Shown one piece after another: positions 5,224 through 10,444 of a stretch of DNA of 10,444 nt; within the stretch, counting starts at the first letter, position 1, and each line of letters begins with the position of its first letter. The stretch is taken from NCBI GenBank assembly GCA_020630245.1, contig JAHDBZ010000021.1, positions 1 to 10,444 on the forward strand, written 5' to 3'. The position numbers were made by a program, and so were the translations under genes. This DNA is from Candidatus Altimarinota bacterium (GTDB taxonomy: Bacteria; Patescibacteriota; Gracilibacteria; UBA4473). The notes below the pieces were generated by a model. That model saw nothing but the letters and a program-made list of their open reading frames with translations, ran no database searches and was not told where the DNA came from.

Positions 5224-6720
5224 TTATTCAATTGCCGTTCTGATGTTTTTGCGAAGGGTTACGAGACTGGGGAATTCGTAGAGAAAACATAATTTTTTTT
5301 CTGCGATGGATCTATCACAATTTTTTGGTTTCGGTCTCGCCACAAAGTAAGAAAAGGTTTCGGCGATGTCTTCTCCTGGATTGCTAGCGGCATAATCGGT
5401 AACAAATCTTTCAGGGTTCTTGTCATAGAAAGCTTCAGGATCAGTCTCGGCTGCCTCTAGTTGTGACTGTGTCCAGAACTTTTTAAAGAACAGATTTATA
5501 AAAGCACTTTTACGTGCACAGCCCTCACCGGTGAAAAATTGCGGTCGGCAGTTTAATTCGTCAGTTTCTGGATCGACTTGGCCGTTGTTAAGCGTCATGA
5601 CATGTGCAAATTCATGAATGAGCGTTAGATCAAATTCTTTTGAATCGATCAGATTTACTTGGGAGTCAAAAGTATCGTTGATATTGATTGCGATTTGCCA
5701 ATTTTGCAGACTCTCGTCCGTTTGGGCTACGTAGGCGGCGGTGTCATCATCGGGATCATTGTAGACTATGTACTCAGCAAAATTAGATCTATAGGCAGCC
5801 GGAATTAACGTACGGAAACGATTCCAAATAAAATCGTGTTGAGCTTTTGATTCGTTGTCTATGACCGTGTTTCTCTCTAATTTAATAGTCTCTCCATTGA
5901 TGAGGTAAACATAGCTATTGGATGGATAGTCGGCTGACCGTTGTGCTGCGTGCCGATGATTATTCTCACTCGGAAAAATATCAGTGTCACTCGTAAAGTC
6001 TTGGCCGTCATCGAGTAAATAACAAGCGCGATCGGCATCGTCAAAATACTCATCTTCGTAACAGTCCTCAGGACTCATTTCTTCCCAGCCAAAATCTACC
6101 GTCTCGTATTGGTCTCCATAGAAAGCTTCTAGCGAAATTTCTTCTGCTACTTGGCTGTTCTCATCGAGCATCCAGGCTGTAAAGTAAGCCATCTGTTCAC
6201 GCGTTAATATGTGGTCCCCTGGGTTTTGTTCGACGGAAAAATACAGCATGCCGTCGTACTCTGCAGCATCAAGATATTTTTGATACCATTCTCCGTCGGC
6301 TGGTTCTACGCCTTCATAAAAAGCTTCATAAAGAATCTTCAGAGCTTCGGCTTGGTTGATGTTTTGCTCTGGTCGGAAACGGCCATCGGGATAGCCCTCT
6401 AAGATGCCTTCTGTCTGAGCGAGACACACATAGGGAGCAAACCATTCACCCGCTTGTACATCACTAAAGCAGCTGTCGTCTTCACGCTGAATTGCCTGTG
6501 AGTCAAATAAGCTTCCAATAACTATTTTTGTAAACTCCGCTCGATTGATGTTTTTTTGCGGGCGAAAATTACCATCTGGGTATCCCTGAACGATACCTTC
6601 GTCTATTAGATAATTAATCGACTGCGGCCACGTAGAAGTGGGAAGATCCTTAACGCCTACCGCTTCGGCAGGCGTAATCATGCAAAAAATTGCTAACACA
6701 GAACAGGCAAAAAACTTCAT
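5224..6720 (-). CDS. SLH-repeat protein with a HExxH zinc-metallopeptidase-like domain
   Basis: The protein has 498 residues. Residues 1-20 are a Sec signal peptide ending AEA. Two good S-layer homology repeats follow (about 25-70 with GYPDGNFRPQ, and 84-135 with GYPDGRFRPE), then a degenerate third (145-185), together a typical cell-envelope anchor. A very acidic Cys-containing linker (about 195-245) leads to a C-terminal domain. This holds LTLIHEFAHVMTLN with HEFAH at 369-373 and a later GEDIAETFSYFV (449-460) that could give the third zinc ligand, Glu, as in gluzincin peptidases. Cysteines cluster in pairs, suiting disulphides outside the cell. I choose the ATG at 6720 for its clean signal peptide; a GTG at 6735 would add five residues. 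It starts four bases after the DUF937 gene, so the two are coupled. The substrate is unknown. Confidence 0.8.
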   Translation of the reverse strand: MKFFACSVLAIFCMITPAEAVGVKDLPTSTWPQSINYLIDEGIVQGYPDGNFRPQKNINRAEFTKIVIGSLFDSQAIQREDDSCFSDVQAGEWFAPYVCLAQTEGILEGYPDGRFRPEQNINQAEALKILYEAFYEGVEPADGEWYQKYLDAAEYDGMLYFSVEQNPGDHILTREQMAYFTAWMLDENSQVAEEISLEAFYGDQYETVDFGWEEMSPEDCYEDEYFDDADRACYLLDDGQDFTSDTDIFPSENNHRHAAQRSADYPSNSYVYLINGETIKLERNTVIDNESKAQHDFIWNRFRTLIPAAYRSNFAEYIVYNDPDDDTAAYVAQTDESLQNWQIAININDTFDSQVNLIDSKEFDLTLIHEFAHVMTLNNGQVDPETDELNCRPQFFTGEGCARKSAFINLFFKKFWTQSQLEAAETDPEAFYDKNPERFVTDYAASNPGEDIAETFSYFVARPKPKNCDRSIAEKKLCFLYEFPSLVTLRKNIRTAIE

Positions 6721-6724
6721 CAGT

Positions 6725-7330
6725 TTATCGTCCACCTAGCTGTTTCCCAAGCCAGTTTTTTCCCATACGGATAAAATCATCTTTGAGGTCCCCGTCACCA
6801 TCTTGGTCTAAAAATTGATAAACGAGCTTCATACCAGCTCCGCCCATGTCTTTGTTTTTACTAACGTCAGTTACGACCTCAGAAAGTTTGTCTGGGTTCA
6901 TCTTTTCAGAACGAACAACTTTGCCAAGCATCGCCATCAGCATTGGAGCCATAACCATGAGACCTTTCTTGGCCTGGTCTTTGTCGATGCCAGCTTTACT
7001 AGCGACATCTTCTTCGATGGCGTCCTCTTTGTCTCCGAAAATGTGTCCGAGGATGCTAGCACCTTCACCAGCTTCAGGGTCTTGAGCGAGCGTTTCAATA
7101 TCTTCGAGTACATGACCGTCATGTCGATCATCTTTTGTTAGAGCTTCCATGAGGGCTTCAGCACCTTCCTTGGAATCAGTTTGCTTCTTGAGCCCTCCGA
7201 GTAGATACGGTAAAGAGTTTTCGATCATGTCTTGAGCTTGAGAGCCCGACATGCCGAGAGATTTTGAAAGTTGTTGGTTGAGTTGTTTCTTGATCTGGTC
7301 TTGGACCATTTTTTCGATAAGAGCTTGCAT
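6725..7330 (-). CDS. DUF937 (YidB-like) protein with C-terminal EF-hand-like loop
   Basis: This cytoplasmic-looking 201-residue protein is Met- and Lys-rich, without signal peptide. Residues 1-140 follow the DUF937 pattern: MIENSLPYLLGGLKKQ (35-50), DDRHDGHVLEDIETL (67-81), ASILGHIFGDKEDAI (91-105), then AGIDKDQAKKGLMVMAPMLMAMLG (113-136). The biochemical function of DUF937 proteins is not established. The C-terminus carries DQDGDGDLKDDF (175-186), an EF-hand or dockerin-type calcium loop with Asp at positions 1, 3, 5 and 7, but Phe at position 12 where Glu or Asp is usual; calcium binding is therefore plausible but not assured. It is the first gene of a likely three-gene operon with the SLH metallopeptidase-like protein and the AI-2E-family transporter. 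No convincing Shine-Dalgarno precedes the ATG. Confidence 0.8.
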   Translation of the reverse strand: MQALIEKMVQDQIKKQLNQQLSKSLGMSGSQAQDMIENSLPYLLGGLKKQTDSKEGAEALMEALTKDDRHDGHVLEDIETLAQDPEAGEGASILGHIFGDKEDAIEEDVASKAGIDKDQAKKGLMVMAPMLMAMLGKVVRSEKMNPDKLSEVVTDVSKNKDMGGAGMKLVYQFLDQDGDGDLKDDFIRMGKNWLGKQLGGR

Positions 7331-7417
7331 AGGTGGGTAAGTTAAAATTACACCCTAAAGATAGTGATCAGGGGAGAGAAAGTAAAGGTTTGTGAAGTTT
7401 TTAAGCGGTGTTAATTA

Positions 7418-8398
7418 CTATTCCTGCACTATTTTCCACTTAACTTCTTTTTCGAGGTGACCGCCTTTGATCGTAAAACCGGCGGCTTTGACGTGTCCAC
7501 CGCCACCAAACTTCTCAGCCAGCGCTTTGACGTCGATGCTGTCGTCACGAGTGCGGAGGCTGGCTTTGACGTTACCATTGCCATCTTCGGAGAGTAGGAC
7601 CGAGTACTTGGCCTCTGGCATAGAGTTGATGAAGTCAATCACGCCGCCTAGGTCTTCACGCTTGCAGCCGAGGTCTTTGTAGTCTTTTTCTTCGACACCG
7701 ACGATCGCGGCGCCATCTTTGGTCACATGTAGATTTTGGAGCACTTTGCCCCAGAGCTTGAGCGTGCAAAAGTCGTGTTTTTGGAAGACTTCACGAGCAA
7801 TGCGTTTGTAGTTGGCACCAAGTTTTACTAGCTCACTGGCATATAGGTAGGTAAGGGGAGTGGTGTTCTGATGCATGAATCCCCCCGTGTCGGTATAGAT
7901 TCCTAGCAGTAGAGCTGTCGCGGTGTCAGGCGAGATCGGAGCCCCAAGCGCTTGAAGAACTTTGAAAACGATCATGGTTGCCGAGGCCATGTCGGTGACC
8001 TTAAAATTAATATTACCCCATTCGTCATTGGACGGATGATGATCGATATTAATGATGGTTCGATCGGTAGTGTTGAAGAGATCTGGCTTAGACTCTTGAA
8101 AACCTGTGAGCTTTTTATTTCCACAATCGACAAAGATCACTCCGTCATAGGCATTGAGGCTAAAGTCGGTTTGGTAGTCTTTTGTGTCCTTGATAAACCG
8201 AAAATCAGCTGGGACTGAATCCATACACGCCAGATCAACGTTCATACCCATGGCTTTGAGGCCTAGGTATAGACCACTAGCTGCTCCGATAGCATCACCA
8301 TCAGGTCTGGCATGCGGCAGGATGATGCACTTCGGATTCCGGCTAAGGAATCGCTCTAGGGCTTGGATTGATTTCGTATCAAGCAGGGATTGGGTCAT
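7418..8398 (-). CDS. DHH/DHHA1 phosphoesterase, NrnA-like
   Basis: This 326-residue cytoplasmic protein matches the NrnA group of the DHH superfamily: Mn2+-dependent enzymes that degrade oligoribonucleotides (nanoRNA), pAp or, in related members, cyclic-dinucleotide breakdown products. Motifs in order are PHARPDGDAIGA (28-39, metal ligands His29, Asp33, Asp35), VIFVDCGN (87-94, Asp91), the DHH signature NIDHHPSN (117-124), YTDTGGF (168-174, Asp170) and the C-terminal DHHA1 substrate loop FGGGGHVKAAGF (297-308). All expected metal-binding residues are present and the length is usual for the family. It has a strong divergent promoter and a leader of about 16 bases without an evident Shine-Dalgarno. 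Which substrate dominates cannot be decided from sequence, so no gene symbol is assigned. Confidence 0.92.
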   Translation of the reverse strand: MTQSLLDTKSIQALERFLSRNPKCIILPHARPDGDAIGAASGLYLGLKAMGMNVDLACMDSVPADFRFIKDTKDYQTDFSLNAYDGVIFVDCGNKKLTGFQESKPDLFNTTDRTIINIDHHPSNDEWGNINFKVTDMASATMIVFKVLQALGAPISPDTATALLLGIYTDTGGFMHQNTTPLTYLYASELVKLGANYKRIAREVFQKHDFCTLKLWGKVLQNLHVTKDGAAIVGVEEKDYKDLGCKREDLGGVIDFINSMPEAKYSVLLSEDGNGNVKASLRTRDDSIDVKALAEKFGGGGHVKAAGFTIKGGHLEKEVKWKIVQE

Positions 8399-8421
8399 TT
8401 GTGGTTACGGTATTAGAACTT

Positions 8422-8450
8422 ATAATACGATTTTTTTTAAATATTGTCAA
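8422..8450 (-). promoter_or_regulatory. Strong promoter of the NrnA-like gene
   Basis: On the minus strand a perfect TTGACA (8445-8450) and TATTAT (8422-8427, five of six) are spaced by 17 bases, the best consensus promoter in the window. The -10 ends 23 bases before the ATG, so unlike the other promoters here it predicts a leader of about 16 bases. Confidence 0.75.
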
Positions 8451-8458
8451 AATTAAAT

Positions 8459-8486
8459 TTGATTTTATTTATGCAAATGGTATTAC
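8459..8486 (+). promoter_or_regulatory. Promoter of the 270-residue orphan gene, predicted leaderless
   Basis: TTGATT (8459-8464) and TATTAC (8481-8486) are spaced by 16 bases. The -10-like element ends 7 bases before the ATG at 8494, so transcription would begin at the start codon. Both elements match only partly in an AT-rich area; the matching spacing at other genes adds weight. Confidence 0.4.
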
Positions 8487-8493
8487 TCTTTGT

Positions 8494-9306
8494 ATGAATG
8501 ATATGCCTCGTTGTCCTTTCGAAGCAAACACTGCTACGAGGGCAGTAGAAGGGCTTCCTATGTTTAAGGTCTCAGATAATAAGTGTCGTGATGTAGCCAG
8601 AGCAGTTTTCCGAAATTTTTCGGCAGTTGAATCTGTTGATTTTTTGGCATTACTACCAAAAGAAAAGATAGGCGTTTTGTCAGCCGTTTTTATCAATAAT
8701 TTTTGTGAATCTTCGGCAGGAGAAAGTTTACTTGAAAGATTTAGACAAGAGCCATCTCAAAAGTTAAGTATGAGACAAATTTTTGAAGCCGAAGCTACGA
8801 AATGGCTTGATGCTTTTAAGTTCGAAGAGTCAGCTTCATCATTGTTGAGGTTGTATGAGGATAATTTTTCATCATCTATATTTTTAAGCACGGGAATAGC
8901 AAAAGTGCAAGATCCGATAATCCCTAATTTACCAAAGTATTTGTCTATTGGTTTTAATACTCTAGTGGAGCATTTGTACGAGTTAAAGCAAAAATATCCC
9001 AATGATTTTTATGCTAATGAGACAATCTATGCTCAGTTGAGAAAAAAATCAAAAAATCATGTGGAAACTATGGGAGGATCTCGTTGGGTACAGGAAAATG
9101 GAAGAGTTCTCACTAAATTGAAAACTTTCCTTGAGATTAGACAGAGCCTTGCTAGTAAATATTACACGTTAGATCCTTTGCAGGTGGGGTGTGCCGGTCT
9201 TATGTCTGATAAATTTTGGGAGTTGTATTTAGCTTCTCATCAGGCCTTAGCCAATGGTTTTGAATTTCAAGATTTTAACGAAGAAAGTCATTCCGAATTA
9301 AGATGA
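8494..9306 (+). CDS. Hypothetical 270-residue protein, AT-rich gene, no known family
   Basis: I do not recognise this protein. It is soluble-looking, without signal peptide or membrane segment. It is predicted mostly helical, with several amphipathic stretches such as DVARAVFRNFSAVESVDFLA (residues 32-51) and a run around SSLLRLYEDNFSSSIFLSTG (120-139). Cysteines occur singly at 7, 31, 71 and 237, with no zinc-binding spacing. The open frame extends upstream to a TTG inside the divergent NrnA-like gene, but that extension would cover both promoters; the ATG at 8494 fits the promoter spacing and is chosen. The stop is TGA. The gene is markedly richer in A and T than the NrnA-like neighbour, consistent with acquisition by transfer or relaxed constraint. 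It forms a single-gene unit between two minus-strand groups. Confidence 0.65.
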   Translation: MNDMPRCPFEANTATRAVEGLPMFKVSDNKCRDVARAVFRNFSAVESVDFLALLPKEKIGVLSAVFINNFCESSAGESLLERFRQEPSQKLSMRQIFEAEATKWLDAFKFEESASSLLRLYEDNFSSSIFLSTGIAKVQDPIIPNLPKYLSIGFNTLVEHLYELKQKYPNDFYANETIYAQLRKKSKNHVETMGGSRWVQENGRVLTKLKTFLEIRQSLASKYYTLDPLQVGCAGLMSDKFWELYLASHQALANGFEFQDFNEESHSELR

Positions 9307-9323
9307 TTCTTTTATTGGTTAAT

Positions 9324-9340
9324 AGCTCCCTGTCGGAGTT
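9324..9340 (+). terminator. Weak hairpin after the 270-residue gene
   Basis: AGCTCC (9324-9329) pairs with GGAGTT (9335-9340), including one G-U pair, around a 5-base loop, 17 bases after the stop. A second small hairpin (9345-9349 with 9355-9359, CTGAA/TTCAG) follows. Neither is followed by a long T run, so termination is only suggested by position in the 121-base convergent gap (9307-9427). Nothing else was recognised in that gap. Confidence 0.35.
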
Positions 9341-9404
9341 TATGCTGAATTTATTTCAGTGCAGGGGAAGGCAGTAAACTAGAATATCCTTCAAATAGCT
9401 CAGA

Positions 9405-9425
9405 ACTCCCGCACAAAGGAGGAGT
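9405..9425 (-). terminator. Short hairpin after the 187-residue gene
   Basis: ACTCC (9405-9409) pairs with GGAGT (9421-9425) around an 11-base loop, just beyond the stop codon of the minus-strand gene. The stem is short, the loop long and there is no T run after it, so terminator function is doubtful. Part of it resembles the sequence next to the hairpin at 1823-1841. Confidence 0.25.
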
Positions 9426-9427
9426 GT

Positions 9428-9991
9428 TTAAAGACCGTCAAATTTTTCCGCTAGGTCTACGGGCTTTATTTGTTTCGTTTGTGGGTTTTGAATACTACTA
9501 ATTAGTGCATGAGATGGCATGCCTGAGATAGGGAGACGATTAGTTTTGTCAAACGCTGGTGGTAATTGTCCTAGTAAACTGGTGACGGCTTGTTTGTCTA
9601 CAATCTTTTGTCCAGTGAATTCAGTCAGTAGTGCTCCATTGAGACTTGCGTCTGTTTGTGGAACGAATTTGAGTACAAAATCCTCTTGGTAAACTACATT
9701 TGCAGCGTTGAATTCTGTGTCGTTTGGATTTGGGTTTTCTAGCGAACTTCCATAAGAAGTTTGGCCAGACGAGTAAACGGTCACAATGAATTTATCTCCT
9801 TCGGTGCGTGTTGCTAGATAAGGACTATCAATCTCTTGTAGTAGCTCTCTGGCAGCCGTCATTTCCCCAGTTTCGTCGGTGCCGCTTTCAGGTTGAGTAA
9901 TAACGGGCTCTGCCACGGGTGTTGGATTACTGGTTCCTGTTTCGATTTCAGGATCTTTTCCGAGTCTGGCGAATTTTTTTAGAAAGCTCAT
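9428..9991 (-). CDS. Hypothetical 187-residue protein with disordered N-terminal region
   Basis: No family is recognised. The first 12 residues are basic (MSFLKKFARLGK), followed by a Pro/Thr/Glu/Gly-rich stretch (13-45) likely to be unstructured. From about residue 46 a compact domain begins: AARELLQEIDSPYLATRTEGDKFIVTVYSSGQTSYG (46-81) suggests a helix and then strands. An amphipathic region of about 100 residues ends at VDLAEKFDGL. There is no signal peptide, membrane segment or cysteine, so it is probably cytoplasmic or attached on the inner membrane face through its basic start. The ATG at 9991 is supported by a -10 element (TAAAAT) ending 6 bases before it. The gene lies 39 bases after the LPSTG surface-protein gene on the same strand, which may indicate joint transcription, but its own promoter argues it can be expressed separately. 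Confidence 0.6.
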   Translation of the reverse strand: MSFLKKFARLGKDPEIETGTSNPTPVAEPVITQPESGTDETGEMTAARELLQEIDSPYLATRTEGDKFIVTVYSSGQTSYGSSLENPNPNDTEFNAANVVYQEDFVLKFVPQTDASLNGALLTEFTGQKIVDKQAVTSLLGQLPPAFDKTNRLPISGMPSHALISSIQNPQTKQIKPVDLAEKFDGL

Positions 9992-9997
9992 ATTTTC

Positions 9998-10025
9998 ATT
10001 TTAACATATTTTCTTTAAAATACAA
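9998..10025 (-). promoter_or_regulatory. Promoter of the 187-residue gene, predicted leaderless
   Basis: On the minus strand TAAAAT (9998-10003, five of six matches) is preceded at 16 bases by a weak TTGTAT (10020-10025). The -10 ends 6 bases before the ATG, again placing the transcription start on the start codon. Confidence 0.5.
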
Positions 10026-10030
10026 ACCAT

Positions 10031-10444
10031 CTAGTAAGGCTTTTGTTTCACCAACCATACACTGCCACCGATCACTCCTAGCATGAGAACAAAGGCCAGG
10101 TAGTTGAGCCAGTTGATTGGTTGTTCCGTGTTTCCCGTGCTCGGTAATGTCGCACCGACTGGCGGGGCGAAGCTTTCACCATTAGCATCCGTTGGTTGTG
10201 GCGGGGCTGAGGAACGAGTGCTTTCGATCGTTTCTAGGAATTCTGAAGAGAATTGATTGGGTGGGGTGTCGTCGAGCACCTCGGAATCAGTACTTTGAAC
10301 GGAATCTTCAACGTTATTGTCTGCTGGAGATAAGCCTACGGCTGGGATGAGACCAACGGGTTGTCGTTCTGCGAAATTTAGTGGGGCATCGCTCACGGCC
10401 GGGACGGGTTGGTCAAAGAGGGCATTATCATCAGCCGTAAAGGG
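10031..10444 (-). CDS. C-terminal part of a surface protein with LPSTG sortase signal (partial)
   Basis: The reading frame is open to the right edge of the window, so the N-terminus is missing; 137 residues are visible. Most of it is a low-complexity, acidic Ser/Thr/Pro/Asn-rich stalk. The end is a textbook cell-wall sorting signal: LPSTG, eight polar residues, a hydrophobic helix (LNYLAFVLMLGVIGGSVWLV) and a short positive tail (KQKPY). Sortases cut such signals between Thr and Gly and attach the protein to peptidoglycan or to pilin subunits. A GTG inside the frame at 10396 could be mistaken for the start, but the codons before it (encoding residues such as DDNALFDQPVPAV) continue the same composition, so the gene almost certainly begins outside the window. 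No sortase gene is visible here. Confidence 0.7.
   Translation of the reverse strand, partial: PFTADDNALFDQPVPAVSDAPLNFAERQPVGLIPAVGLSPADNNVEDSVQSTDSEVLDDTPPNQFSSEFLETIESTRSSAPPQPTDANGESFAPPVGATLPSTGNTEQPINWLNYLAFVLMLGVIGGSVWLVKQKPY

Noticed and set aside
6721..6735. GTG start for the SLH protein overlapping the DUF937 gene
   Set aside because: It would put five charged residues before an otherwise clean signal peptide; the ATG at 6720 is preferred, though the GTG is not excluded.
6815..7141. Plus-strand frames opposite the DUF937 gene (6815-7141 and 6846-7085)
   Set aside because: They are antisense shadows of a well-supported gene and lack promoter or ribosome-site evidence.
8368..8493. 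N-terminal extension of the 270-residue protein from TTG 8368
   Set aside because: It would overlap the start of the NrnA-like gene and both divergent promoters, and would translate AT-rich promoter sequence.
9304..9306. Possible TGA recoding (Gly code of Gracilibacteria/Absconditabacteria)
   Set aside because: The TGA falls at a natural gene end, and all recognised families here are complete with no internal TGA.
1..10444. CRISPR arrays, insertion sequences, attachment sites, riboswitches
   Set aside because: No regularly spaced repeats, transposase or integrase motifs, terminal inverted repeats or long structured leaders were found. The tRNA 3' end is not duplicated elsewhere in the window as an att site would be.

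Overview
The window looks like a fragment of a small-genome bacterium of the Patescibacteria (CPR) type, possibly close to the Peregrinibacteria/Gracilibacteria side. This is inferred from overall character, not from a marker gene. Supporting features are short intergenic gaps, many short secreted or membrane proteins without recognisable family, S-layer-homology (SLH) repeats, a DUF937 protein, a stand-alone DHH phosphoesterase, and leaders too short for ribosome binding sites. The standard bacterial code fits: TAA, TAG and TGA all act as stops, and there is no sign of TGA recoding. No mobile element, CRISPR array or rRNA was seen.

Layout. Positions 1-410: a three-helix membrane protein (-) diverges from an MscS-type mechanosensitive channel (+, 411-1370). 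Next is an AT-rich orphan PemK/MazF-type toxin-like gene (+, 1434-1817) ending in a hairpin. Convergent to it lies a transcription unit (-) of tRNA-Leu(CAA) (2331-2415) followed by a small membrane protein (1900-2307). Divergent from the tRNA is a two-gene unit (+): an exported lipoprotein with a C-terminal FMN-binding-like domain (2498-3184) and an ApbE-type FAD:protein FMN transferase (3184-4050), overlapping by one base. Convergent to these is a likely operon (-, 7330 to 4043): DUF937/EF-hand-like protein, SLH-repeat metallopeptidase-like protein and AI-2E-family transporter. Upstream is an NrnA-like DHH/DHHA1 phosphoesterase (-, 7418-8398), divergent from an AT-rich orphan protein (+, 8494-9306). 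The right end (-) holds an unknown 187-residue protein and the C-terminal part of a surface protein with an LPSTG sorting signal.

The most interesting unit is the lipoprotein/ApbE pair, a probable minimal flavinylation module. ApbE enzymes attach FMN to Ser/Thr in FMN-binding domains, and here substrate and enzyme are translationally coupled. The enzyme has no export signal although its presumed substrate is exported, and the presumed acceptor is Ser rather than Thr.

A second theme is architectural. For several genes that appear to have their own promoter, a -10-like hexamer lies 6-8 bases before the start codon, often with a -35-like element 16-17 bases further up and no Shine-Dalgarno sequence. 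This predicts leaderless mRNAs. The clearest Shine-Dalgarno sequence precedes the small membrane protein behind the tRNA, which cannot be leaderless if co-transcribed. All functions are read from sequence motifs; no database search was possible.
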